Shown: positions 19,006-27,606 of the stretch, in pieces | How the letters are laid out: every line of letters starts with the position of its first letter | How positions within the stretch are numbered: the stretch's first letter is position 1 | Source of the DNA: Chara braunii | Lineage: Eukaryota > Streptophyta > Charophyceae > Charales > Characeae | Length of the DNA stretch: 27,606 bases | Assembly (NCBI GenBank): GCA_003427395.1 | Contig: BFEA01000023.1 | Location: 5,405,558-5,433,163, forward strand | Reading direction: 5' to 3' | Made by a program: the position numbers and the translations under genes | The notes under the pieces: generated by a model | Told to the model about the DNA's origin: nothing | The model's database searches: none | Seen by the model: only the letters and a program-made list of their open reading frames with translations

Positions 19006-19521
19006 ATGGTTGTAAGAACCCCCTCTTGGATCACCGATCGTAAGAGCCTGAGGGACCCAGAGCATCGTGAATACCGGGAGGGCGAACAACTCAGATGGTG
19101 GGGAAACTAGAGAAACCCGGAATTCCCCTGCCTGGCGGAGAATGATCGACTGTGCGCGGGGGACTTTCATTGGGCCATAACTAATGATCCTCGGGGCCCG
19201 GACTACCCGGATACTAACAACACTCAATATTACATATCTTCGGGCTTCGTCGTTATTGCTACCAGCTTTCCTCCCTTCCATCTCCTCCTCCCATACCATC
19301 AGCTCACAGTGGTACCGTGGAATTCCATAGCTCGATATTGGCACATACCGTGCGATGAGTGCCGGCAGCACCAGGCGTATCGGGCTTCGGGATTCAGCCG
19401 ACGAACCCAAGCCGAGGTCGAGTGGCGTCGGCAGCTGTTCGAACAACGCGACAACTATAGAAACCCACCGGTCCACCAGATATGGGACCAACCGCGACGA
19501 CGACACTCATATCGGAGGTAG
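19006..19521 (+). pseudogene. Second copy of the LTR ORF, one in-frame stop
   Basis: ATG 19006 starts the same peptide as the 5' LTR ORF (MVVRTPSWITDRKS). An in-frame TAG at 19108-19110 replaces a TTG codon of the other copy. After it the frame is open through CDECRQHQAYRAS and QLFEQRD to RRRHSYRR and TAG 19519-19521, seven codons beyond the stop of the 5' copy. Two CGG codons of the 5' copy are TGG here. A minus-strand frame of 185 codons (18949-19506) overlaps it fully; in the 5' LTR that minus frame is broken. Confidence 0.35.
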
Positions 19522-19720
19522 CCTGGTCTCCCGAAGTCCAATATAACTCAGGACCACCATCTTGCTCAACTACCCCTAAGCTTGCCACCGGAGATCTCAG
19601 TTCTGACCAAGGACTCCACCCCCACTTTCCTGAAATCCTTGGCACACCCCTTTTCGCACTTCCAGGTCCCCATCCCACTTCGATCAGGAAGTCGTGCTGG
19701 GCGTGAGGTTGGGCGTCACA

Positions 19721-20028
19721 AACCATCTTCCACTGAACTTTCAAATTTGACGACTTGCGCAACCAACCTTGTTGTCGGATGAAGCTAACGTGACAGTAGC
19801 GCAGGGACTCGAAGGCGCATCGATGCATACATGTAAACAGGGCATCCGGCAAGACGGGAGACGTGAATACGAGAGGAAGAAAGGTAGAAGTCCTGAAGGA
19901 AGCCGTTGGACTCTGACCTCGCCGATATATGATAACTTGCTGTAATGACAGGCGGAGACCGTGTGACGGGGCCACACATATGAATAATATGACAACGGGA
20001 CACGAAGGGGGCTGCTGGGAGTGGGTGC
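19721..20028. other. Intergenic stretch without a supported gene
   Basis: This directly follows the 3' LTR and has no convincing frame. Its first ten bases, AACCATCTTC, also occur at 6402-6411 inside the start of the 5' LTR; with the present evidence this is treated as chance. Confidence 0.5.
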
Positions 20029-20365
20029 TTACCCTGGCACGACGACAGGAGGAGTGGTAAAGAAGGTGGGTTGGGGAATCCAACACCGAACTATGACGTA
20101 GGGTGGACAGGCGGCGAAAAGGTGGGGAAGGAAGTATCTGCAAATTGAGTGATAGGTAACCCTATCTAAGGGCGTTGACTTCCAACATCTTACTAGGAGG
20201 AACACTACCACCACCACCTGAACTCAGACCCCAGGTGAGAGGGGTGGGTGGTTACCCTGGCACGGCAACAGGAGGAGAGGTAAAGAAGGAGGCTTGGCGA
20301 ATCCAACACCGAACCATGAAGTAGGGGGAACAGGCGGTGGAAAGGTAGGGAAGGAAGTATCTGCA
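20029..20365 (+). repeat. Direct repeat, two 114-bp copies 223 bp apart
   Basis: Copy one spans 20029-20142 and copy two 20252-20365. Both run from TTACCCTGGCACG through GGAATCCAACACCGAAC or GCGAATCCAACACCGAAC to GGGAAGGAAGTATCTGCA. They align without gaps and differ at about 15 positions. The spacer holds TTAGATAGGG/CCCTATCTAA-type inverted sequence near 20158. The function is unknown; it could be two units of a longer satellite. Confidence 0.85.
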
Positions 20366-20835
20366 GCGGGGCGATTCCGTGGCAATAGGGGACAAGAAGG
20401 GAGACTACTGCCATAGTCGGCGGTGTGCTACGGATGACACAGGGAGAGGGGAACGGGACACAAAACTCGACATAACCCATGCCACGACCACAACCATGCT
20501 GACTGCTGTGAAGGACGCTAGACAGCGAACAGATAACTCTCGGGACCGAATTGCAAACCCCTGTGGTACGATCACCTCTCCCCCTTCCTCCTCAATCCCT
20601 CACTTCCCCCTCCTCCCCCCCCCGCCCCCACGAATCCTGGCCCTACCCCCACCATGTCCATAACAGTCACTGACACATAAGTGGGATCACTGATGAAATT
20701 CAAATAAATAACAAACAATAAATAAACAAACCTGATTACTGACACCTGCCCCCTCGGGATTTACGAAACACATTCCGTGTCAGCACACGCCTGTACTGAC
20801 CACTGATCTTCTGCACACCCTCATACGGAAGGCAG
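20366..20835. other. Intergenic stretch without a supported gene
   Basis: A pyrimidine-rich, C-run segment lies at about 20570-20660 and an A-rich segment (AAATAAATAACAAACAATAA) near 20703. No frame with credible composition was found. Confidence 0.45.
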
Positions 20836-22397
20836 ATGAAGGGAGGTTTGCCCCCGCATCCCCCCCTTCTGAATCACCAACCGAATAATGATGCCTGGAC
20901 GAGTCGAGGGGAGCAGAGAGAAGGAAACGAAAAAAGGCATGTGATCGTTGATCAACAACAAGATCAGGGCGACGGAAAAAAAAACGGAAAGCCTGGTCTT
21001 GCCACGTCGAAAACAAGGGGTGATGGATGCCTCCGGGGGGATGAACCAAGACAAAACAAAAATAACACATTCAAAAGGCCGGAATGATGATATGGCAATA
21101 TCAGCACACTGCCCACTGAACTGTCAGAAGAATGCCAAGCCCTGTGGGTCGGAGAAGCCTGGCACGGCAAGACCCGATCCGGACACAAAAATTGTGGCGA
21201 CTGCTGACGGGAGAACGCTGTCAAAGGGAGAGCCATACAAGCAACCTCCCCCCAAAAAACCATGGAACGACGTGGTAAGAGACCGACTTTGTATGGACAA
21301 TGATGGGCAAATTCCAGCCCAGCCAGGTGGGACCTCCCTAAAGACTGCAACTTGCAAATGGGACTGGACACAATGCACCCGCTGAGATTCCACTTCGTGC
21401 AGAAGCTCCACCGGAGAGCTACAAGGAAACTGCAGGTTAGGGAGAATGCATTGTACCCGTTATCCATCATCTTCCTCCAAGCCAATGCGATCCGCAACCA
21501 GACTTACGAGGAGCACGCGATCCTGTTCACCTTTACCGAAGCGGCACTCAAATCACAATTGAATGACCGGCTCAAATGGGTGTTCGGAATACTGCGTTCT
21601 CAAAAGTTGTCGGACGAGGACTCAAATGACCACTTTCTTATAGAATCCCCAATGGTAGACATGGTGACTGTTCTGACCCTCAATCCGATAGACAAAAACA
21701 ACCTGTTCCGCATCACAAACGCTCGATTAAGAGGTATGCCGGTTGGGATCGACTGCTAGAAACCCCTGAAGTCGCTCACACCAGATGATAGGCGACAACA
21801 TCATATGGCAAACAACTATTGGATTGAATTCAGTTTTGCACCCATCCACATACAGGGAGAAATTCTCAAAATGGTCGAACAGATTGCCCCGATCCGAGGA
21901 TTCATCAATGACCTTCCTCAGTTCCTGGCTAAGAGGGACGACTCGCTGCTGATCGCGGTTGATTGGTCCCCAGCAGAGGTATTTCCTCTCAGGGGAGAAT
22001 GGCACTATCATTCGGAAGGGAGAAAATTCGTCATCCCCCTCAGCCATCCATAGGACCTCTGGTTCCATGTGTGCAAAGCAAGGGACCACTTATATACGGA
22101 CGATCTCTGCCCGGTCAACTATAGGAAGCTCCCACAGAACCTCGTTTCTCCACACCCAACGGTGCTAAATGAATGGATGCCCGAAGATCCCAACCTAGAG
22201 GGGAGGGTTGGGTCTTTCGGACAACAGAAGGAAAGTTTACTTACCAATGGCATTGGGAGAAGGATGGCAGCTTGGAATGTGCCCCTGAAGGGGCAGTGCC
22301 CCTGAAGGGGCAGTGCCCCCGAAACAACAGTTTCAAAACTTCAGGCAGGGGGCTCCCCCTCCACGGCCATGGGAACTCGGACCAAGGGGTCCCCTAG
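20836..22397 (+). pseudogene. Decayed ORF, part 1, possibly LINE-type ORF1
   Basis: This is a protein-coding relic in shifting frames. Frame 2 (about 20948-21385) has a hydrophilic N-terminal region with PPPKKPWNDVVRDRL and ends CKWDWTQC. A one-base shift near 21382 continues in frame 1 with LRFHFVQKLHRRATRKLQ, then a compact globular part (ILFTFTEAALKSQL, ITNARLRGMPVGID), NNYWIEFSFAPIHIQGEI, LLIAVDWSPAEVFPLRGEW and FHVCKARDHLYTDDLCPV. In-frame stops TAG 21757 and TAG 22051 are consistent with CAG. Near 22205 a G-run indel moves to frame 0 (GKFTYQWHWEKDGSLECAPEG). A 17-bp unit repeated at about 22276-22318 then destroys the frame. The layout of a globular part and then a disordered basic tail fits LINE ORF1 proteins, and the middle faintly recalls DUF4283, but no known domain is secure. 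Confidence 0.5.
22276..22320 (+). repeat. 17-bp tandem repeat inside the decayed ORF
   Basis: GTGCCCCTGAAGGGGCA is repeated about 2.5 times. The unit contains the inverted pair GCCCCT/AGGGGC, so slippage on a hairpin is plausible. Seventeen is not a multiple of three, so each extra unit shifts the frame. Confidence 0.8.
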
Positions 22398-22524
22398 CGA
22401 AGGCTTACCAAAAAAAACAGCCGGCTGAATCCACCGGGCAACTGGAAAACAACTGACGACAGGGAGACCCAGTCCTAAGGGGGCCCGCCGGCAGCCAGTC
22501 GGGGGTGTCGGGTCGGCCCCTCTA

Positions 22525-23382
22525 ATGCCAATTTGTGCGACAACCAATAATCACCGTAGCTCGAGCAGACCGGGTGGATTAATCCATAACAGAGGAAGGC
22601 AATTCAGAGAAAGGCAGGACCAAAAAACAACAGCCCTGCCTCAGAATGAAGAATACAGGCCACTCCCTAACCCCCCCCTGCAGATCCCGATCACTGGAAA
22701 CGAGGACAACTAAGTGCCAGAGCAACCACACCGACGGAGAAGAGACATCACATCGGGTGCTCCGACGGCATCTGACACATCAACAGACCGACCGCAACAG
22801 CTCACCACCATCTGTGAGCTCCCCCCCCCTCCTCAAACAAGGGACAGGGAGGAAAACCGGACCCACCCTCCACAACCCACCGACGATTTACATGAGGAAG
22901 AAGGGGTATTAGTGGAGTCCGAAGAAGAAACTCCTTTACGGGTAAGAAGAAAGGCGGGTGTGAAAAGGGAAACGAAGCCCCGACCCCTAAAGCATCGCCT
23001 CGTTAAGGCGATGGCAAAGTACAGTCGAATAAAGAACGCAACAACGAAGATCAATGCCATCATGCAGGGGCCCGAAGGCCGACAGCAAGAACACTGCTCA
23101 GACCCACTCGACGATGCCCCGAGTTCGATCGTCGTGGGCCTGCCAGCTAAAACGCTCACCAAGCACAAAGTAAAACAACCCCACCTCTTCAACAACTCAG
23201 ATTGCCCCAAAAAAATGCTGATAGAGGGAAGGGGGATGCATCCCTCCACAAGGCCAGCGTCTCAAGGTCTTCCACAACTGCAACAGCAACCCTGCCCTCC
23301 CAGTCCACCGGACGATCCAACGAACAACCGCAAAGTCAGAGAGATTATCTCTGATGTCACGGGAGAAAAAAAATATCTCTAA
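22525..23382 (+). pseudogene. Decayed ORF, part 2: disordered, basic and Pro/Gln-rich region
   Basis: Frame 1 is open from about 22525 to TAA 23380 except for one TAA at 22711-22713, consistent with CAA. The composition is hydrophilic: an acidic segment (ESEEETPLRVRRKAG), a Lys/Arg-rich segment (KHRLVKAMAKYSRIKNATTK), then Pro/Gln-rich sequence ending ISDVTGEKKYL. It is likely the continuation of part 1. No domain is recognised. Confidence 0.45.
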
Positions 23383-23582
23383 CTCCCAATACCGGGGGAT
23401 GGAACAAAAAGAACCTCCCGAACTGCCAACATTAAGATTCTAAGGGATTCTTAGGGGGCAAACAAGAACAGACACCGGGAAACTGCGATGCGAAGGTCCA
23501 ATCCCAACCCCCTCCCCCCCCTTCACCACTTATCCTGGAAATAGAGGTACAAATGGGAGAAGCACAACCTGCGACCATAGAC

Positions 23583-24070
23583 AACACGGCCCGCCCTCAC
23601 CAACTAGAGGGCGATAGCAGGGAAGCGGGGACTGAGATCCTCATGACCTTGGGGGAGCAAATGGAGAACCAACCAAGTAGCGACACCAGGGAAGCGGGGA
23701 CTTAGATCCTTACAACCTTGGGGGAGCAAATGGAGATGGAGGTCCTCCCACACACACACAGATCTGGGGAACCTCAAACAGGAAATGGAGGTGGAACGAT
23801 TGCCCCCCATCCTAACTGATACAGGCCCTCCCCTTCAACAACAGGCCGCCATCGGCCCCTCCAGTTTGAAGCAGGGACACTTGGCTTTATCCTGCACTGG
23901 GCGGCGCAACTCCAACAAAGTCTGGGAATATTCCCACAAGGCTGTGTGATGGTTGAGACAATGTCAATTGCTCAACAACTCTACCTCCCTGGTTTCACAA
24001 TGTGGCAGACCCAAGTGAGGAACAACTGTACTCGGATGCACCAGCCACAACAGGCCATACTTCAGTATGG
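23583..24070 (+). pseudogene. Decayed ORF, part 3, with an in-frame 69-bp duplication
   Basis: A frame with credible composition runs here. The unit REAGTEILMTLGEQME (from about 23619) is repeated 69 bp later as REAGT-stop-ILTTLGEQME (from about 23688). The distance is a multiple of three, and the second unit has GAG changed to TAG. Downstream it reads FILHWAAQLQQSLGIFPQGC and TMWQTQVRNNC, then is lost near 24070. The stretch 23383-23582 before it has no clear frame. It is probably part of the same relic. Confidence 0.4.
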
Positions 24071-24289
24071 AACCTAACACCACAACGAAGCACGCCCTCA
24101 ACCCTACCCGAGAGCCCCGCACCAGTCCCCGGCCCCGATGGAACTCTGTGAGGAGCCCCTGCCTGGGCCACCATCTCCCCCATAGGGAGTGCTGCACGGA
24201 CCGGCAGGTGACAAACAACAGCACACGACTTAGCAAGGTATGGAACTGGACTCTCTGCCCGAGCCTACACGGAATTATCAGGAAAAAGA

Positions 24290-25071
24290 ATGGTCCCAAA
24301 AAAATATAATCCAAAAAGGCTCAAAGCAATAGCGGATTGGGTGTTGCACGAATACTTAATGAACACTGATGTGCAACTGCCCGAATCCTTGCCGCCACAC
24401 TATTGGGAGGTGATAGCGGATATGATCACCACATGCCCCCCAATTTTGGAAACGGTGGATGCATTTCAATTTTGTGCGAACATTGACTGGCCATACATCA
24501 CTATCCTTGCGGAAGGCGTCGTTGATAAAGTTATCAGAGGCAACATGTTCAAGGTACAACCGGTTGAGCAGTCGGCCGGGGCTCAACCCCCTTCCCACCG
24601 AACACCAAACAATGTCCGCACGGTCTATAACTTGGATTATAAAGCAAATGATCTGCATCCTTCCTCGAAGCACCTCCTAGCAAAATTGAACACTTCGCCC
24701 TCCTTACAAAGCACGGAGCAAGATAAGGGGGACCTGCACATCCAACGGGCAAGCCAAAACAGATTCCACCCATTGACCTCCTCTTCTCTTTGGAGGAAGA
24801 GGAGAGTGAATGCAATGACCAAAGGGACAAACGACTGAGCAATCTTGACTCCCATAACAAACAACGGGAATCGCCCCCCAAAATGTCCACAAGAGGGAGG
24901 ATGAAGGACTGGGTAGGGAGGCAGGAACTGTGGAACCTATCAAACCTCAAGGAAAATGTACTACTGCTTTTGTCAATCTGTAACAATCCCCGTGGACAAT
25001 CAGCCTTAGGCCTTCTGAAAGTTGAACCCCAATACCACAAACTGCCAACCAAGGTTGCTTTGATGGGATGA
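24290..25071 (+). pseudogene. Decayed ORF, part 4
   Basis: ATG 24290 opens 182 intact codons (frame 2 to TGA 24836) with a well-balanced composition: RLKAIADWVLHEYLMNTD, LPPHYWEVIADMI, ETVDAFQFCANIDWPYITIL. Near 24780 an adjacent frame becomes the better one (SLEEEESECNDQRDKRL) and runs to TGA 25069, with RGRMKDWVGRQELWNLSNLK. If this is a LINE, an endonuclease and reverse transcriptase should follow, but the minisatellite begins within 30 bases and neither enzyme is present. The family is unknown; a short host gene broken by one frameshift remains possible. Confidence 0.45.
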
Positions 25072-25170
25072 AAGGGCAAGCCGGGAGAAGAGGTTAACAA
25101 CATGTTTTTTAGCAGGATGCCTAAAAAGGTGAATTCAGGATGCCAATAAAGCCATACAGTGGGAGCCATA

Positions 25171-25173
<3 letters not shown>

Positions 25174-25216
<43 letters not shown>
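25174..25216 (+). repeat. Homopolymer run of 43 G
   Basis: An uninterrupted G run sits at the left end of the minisatellite where other units carry 7 to about 13 G. It could form G-quadruplexes. Its exact length is uncertain because sequencing of such runs is unreliable. Confidence 0.9.
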
Positions 25217-26603
25217 CTTTCAGGCCCTTCAGGATCGTTCGCATTGTTCAGGATGCCAAACGACACAACAACGGAAATGAAAGGTGGGGATGGGTGCTCC
25301 TTTCAGACCTTTGAAGGCATTCACCCCTTCAGGATCGTTCTGGATCCTCAAGCTTAACAGTGGAAGCCATAAAGTCGGGGGGGGTGTTTTCAGGCCTTCA
25401 GGGCATTCACCTCTTCAGGATTTTTCATGGTTCTCAAGCTTAACAGCGGGAGCCATACGGTCGCGGCGGGTGGTTTCAGGCCTTCAGAGCATTCACCCCT
25501 TCAGGACCGTTCAGGATCCTCAAGCTTAACTGCGGGAGCCATACGGTGGGGGAGGGTGCTTTCAGGCCTTCAGGGCATTCACTCCATCAGGATCCTTCAG
25601 GATCCTCAACGCTTAACAGTGAGAGTCATACGGTGGGTGGGCGTGCTTTCAGGCCTTCAGGGCATTCACCCCTTCAGGAACCTCAAGCTTAACAGTGGGA
25701 GTCATAGGGGGGGGGGGGAGGTTCTTTCAGGCCTTCAGGGCATTCACCCCTTCAGGATCGTTCAGGATCCTCAAGCTTAACAATGAGAGCTATAGGGTAG
25801 GGGGGGGTTCTTTCAGGCCTTCAGGGTATTCACCCCTTCAGGATCGTTCATATTGTCCAGGATGCCAAAATGACACAACACTGAAAACCAAATATGGAGA
25901 TGGGTGCTCTTTTCAGACCTCCAAAGGCATTCACCCCTTCAGGATCGTTCAAAATCCTCGACACTTAACAGTGGGAGCCATGAGGGGGGGCGGTGCTTTC
26001 AGGCCTTCAGAGCATTCACCCCTTCAGGATCGTTCAGGATCCTCAAGCTTAACAACGGAAGCCATACGGTGGGGGGGGGTGCTTTTAGGCCTTCAGAGCG
26101 TTCACCCCTTCAGGATCGTTCAGGATCCTCAACCTTAACTGGGAGAGTCATACGGTGGAGGGGGGTGCTTTCAGACCTTCAGGGCATTCACCCCTCCAGG
26201 ATCGTTCAGGATCATCAACGCTTAACAGAGGGAGTCATTCGGTGGGGGGGGGGTGCTTTCAGGCCTTCAGGGCATTCACCCCTTCAGGATCCTCAAGCTT
26301 AATAGTGGGAGCCATAGGGTGGGGGGGTGGTTCTTTCAGGCTTTCAGGGCATTCACCCCTTCAGGATCGTTCAGGATCCTCAAGCTTAACAGTGGGAGCT
26401 ATAGGGTGGGGGGGGATAATTTTAGGCCTTCAGGGCATTCACCCCTTCAGGATTGTTCACATTGTTCAGGATGCCAAAACGACACAACACTGGAAACCAA
26501 ATATGGGGACGGGTGCTCCTTTTAGACCTCCGAAGGCATTCACCTCTTCAGGATCGTTCAGGATCCTCGGTGCTAAACAGTGGAAGCCATGGGGGTGGGC
26601 GGT

Positions 26604-26723
26604 GCTTTCAGGCCTTCAGGGCATTCACCCCTTCAAGATGGTTCACGGAAAAAAAGAAAAAAAAAAACATCATGAAGACCCTGAACAATCCTAAAGGGGT
26701 GAATGCCCTGAACGGCTGAAAGC
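26604..26723. repeat. Hairpin from an inverted minisatellite unit, A-rich loop
   Basis: Left arm 26604-26645 (GCTTTCAGGCCTTC to GATGGTTCA) and right arm 26682-26723 are inverse complements with about five mismatches in 42. The loop is A-rich (26647-26667) followed by CATCATGAAGACCC. One unit of the array is thus reversed relative to its neighbours. Confidence 0.85.
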
Positions 26724-27238
26724 AACCCCCTCTTCAGGATCGTTTAGGATCCTCAAGCTTAACTGCGGGAGCCATATGGTGGGGGGGGGGGGGCTTTCAG
26801 GCCTTCATGGCATTCACCCCTTCAGGATCGTTCAAGATCCTCAGTGCTTAACAATGGGAGTCATACGGTGGGGGAGGATGCTTTCAGGCCTTCAGGGCAT
26901 TCACCCCTTCAGGATCCTTCAAGATCCTTAATCTTAACAGTGAGAGCCAAAGGGTGTGGGGGGGGTTCTTTCAAACCTTCAGGGCATTCACCCCTTCAGG
27001 ATCGTTTAGGATCCTCAAGGTTAGCAGTGAGAGCTATAGGGTGGGGGGGGTTCTTTCAGGCCTTCGGGGCATTCACCCCCTCAGGATCGTTCACATTGTT
27101 CAAGATGCCAAAACGACATAACACTGGAAACCAAATATGGGGACGGGTGCTCCTTTCAGACCTCCGAAGACATTCACCTCTTCATGATCGTTTAGGTTCC
27201 TCAACGCTTAACTGTGGGAGCCATGGGGGGGGGGTCAT

Positions 27239-27362
27239 GCTTTCAGGCCTTCAGGGCATTCACCCCTTCAAGATGGTTCACGAAATATATATATATATAT
27301 ATATATATCATGAAGACTATGAACAATCCTGAAGGGGTAAATGCCCTGAACGACCTGAAAGC
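27239..27362. repeat. Hairpin from an inverted minisatellite unit, (AT)n loop
   Basis: Left arm 27239-27280 and right arm 27320-27362, with an (AT)n loop at about 27285-27308 followed by CATGAAGAC. It lies at the same phase from the variant unit (135 bp) as the hairpin at 26604 (134 bp). A third hairpin of the same kind starts at 27524 with a run of 27 A (27569-27595) as loop, and is cut by the window end just after the loop (CACCATCATGA). Confidence 0.85.
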
Positions 27363-27606
27363 AACCCCCCCTTTGACTCTCACTATCATGAAAGGGTGAA
27401 GGCCTTGAAAACCCTCACACCTCCTTTCGATTCCCTGCTTTCAGACCATCGAAGGCATTCACCTATTCAAGATCGTTCAGGATCCTCAACGCTTAACAGT
27501 GGGAGTCATAGGGTGGGGGGGGGTGCTTTCAGGCCTTAAGGGCATTCACCCCTTCCGGATGGTTCACGAAAAAAAAAAAAAAAAAAAAAAAAAAACACCA
27601 TCATGA

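Larger units (their letters stand above)
6395..19720 (+). mobile_element. Ty3/gypsy LTR retrotransposon with PHD finger in pol, degenerate
   Basis: Two long direct repeats (6395-8706 and 17337-19720) flank, in order: a tRNA-iMet primer site, gag with CCHC knuckle, protease, reverse transcriptase, RNase H, PHD finger, integrase with HHCC domain and D,D,E core, and an extra ORF. Placing integrase after RNase H defines Ty3/gypsy rather than copia. The span is 13.3 kb, or about 12.9 kb without the nested MITE at 11566-11947, which is large for gypsy. The LTR termini are TGTGAC and GTCACA, an inverted pair. Hand alignment of the first 300 LTR bases gives roughly one difference in ten, so the copy is old. 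In-frame stops and frameshifts mean it cannot encode an intact polyprotein. The bases next to the LTRs (TAGCC before, AACCA after) do not form a target-site duplication. Confidence 0.93.
17337..19720 (+). repeat. 3' long terminal repeat
   Basis: It begins TGTGACTAACGATC and ends GTTGGGCGTCACA, with GTCACA the inverse of the first six bases. It aligns with 6395-8706 but keeps about 60 bp absent from the 5' LTR, including a GA-rich microsatellite (18357-18378), and keeps the terminal ten bases. It contains the conserved TATAAAT and a second copy of the LTR ORF. Confidence 0.92.
25100..27606 (+). repeat. G-rich minisatellite, unit about 86 bp, about 24 units, higher-order period 609 bp
   Basis: The unit core CAGGGCATTCACCCCTTCAG is followed by GATCGTTCAGGATCCTCAAG, CTTAACAGTGGGAGCCATA and a G run of 7 or more, then CTTTCAGGCCTT. 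Cores recur about every 78 to 100 bp. A distinct variant unit containing GGATGCCAAA, then CAAATATGGGGACGGGTGCT and TTTCAGACCTCC, occurs at 25252, 25861, 26470 and 27104, spaced 609, 609 and 634 bp, so blocks of seven units have been amplified together. The array continues past the window. Reading frames open through it are by-products of the repeat. Confidence 0.93.

Noticed and set aside
18949-19506. Minus-strand ORF of 185 codons in the 3' LTR
   Set aside because: The matching frame in the 5' LTR is broken, and substitutions between LTRs favour the + strand frame.
19720-19731. AACCATCTTC after the 3' LTR also occurs at the start of the 5' LTR (6402-6411), suggesting a second LTR or a target duplication
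   Set aside because: Similarity stops after ten bases, and the 5' LTR occurrence is inside the LTR; treated as chance.
25284-27332. Long + strand open frames across the minisatellite (repeating FRPSGHSPLQDRSGSS-type peptides)
   Set aside because: They arise because the unit lacks stops in some frames. Several frames are open at once and none has a start tied to the array. Not genes.
25100-27606. CRISPR-like array
   Set aside because: Units are near-identical over their full length with no unique spacers, and the setting is eukaryotic; it is a minisatellite.

Overview
The window reads as nuclear DNA from a large, repeat-rich plant-lineage genome. The signs are a primer-binding site matching the 3' end of plant initiator-Met tRNA, retroelement decay that looks like CG/CHG cytosine-methylation damage, SINE-like and foldback (MITE) insertions, and a long G-rich minisatellite. 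A streptophyte alga such as Chara is my best guess from the feel of the sequence; I could not test it. Nothing suggests a prokaryotic operon, and there is no rRNA, tRNA or CRISPR array.

Layout. (1) 1-6394 is a patchwork: the 3' end of an open frame (1-147), a broken protease-region relic of one retroelement (301-1262), small repeats, a CpG-rich hairpin cluster carrying a perfect G-box ahead of a 262-codon ORF (3216-4004), two copies of a short SINE-like element (4983-5097 and 6090-6214, the second with a poly(A) tail and target-site duplication), and several mini- and microsatellites. (2) 6395-19720 is one large Ty3/gypsy LTR retrotransposon on the + strand: 5' LTR, tRNA-iMet primer site, gag with zinc knuckle, protease, reverse transcriptase, RNase H, a PHD finger, integrase, a further long ORF where env sits in retroviruses, and 3' LTR. 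It is inactive, with at least twelve in-frame stops and several frameshifts, and a 382-bp foldback MITE has jumped into pol. (3) 19721-20830 is intergenic with a 114-bp direct repeat. (4) 20836-25071 is a decayed protein-coding region of unknown family, possibly the first ORF of a LINE-like element whose enzymatic half is missing. (5) 25100 to the window end is a roughly 86-bp minisatellite with a 609-bp higher-order period, a G-run in nearly every unit, a run of 43 G, and inverted units that form hairpins around A or AT loops.

How it works together. No cellular pathway is encoded. The coherent system is the retrotransposon: gag would form the particle, PR/RT/RH would make cDNA from the tRNA-iMet primer, and IN would insert it. 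The PHD finger just upstream of the integrase zinc domain is a plausible histone-tail reader that could steer integration. The LTRs may themselves carry a roughly 170-codon ORF. The most interesting signals are the PHD finger in pol, the env-position ORF with a weak resemblance to a copia-type gag domain, the LTR ORF, and the higher-order G-rich array.
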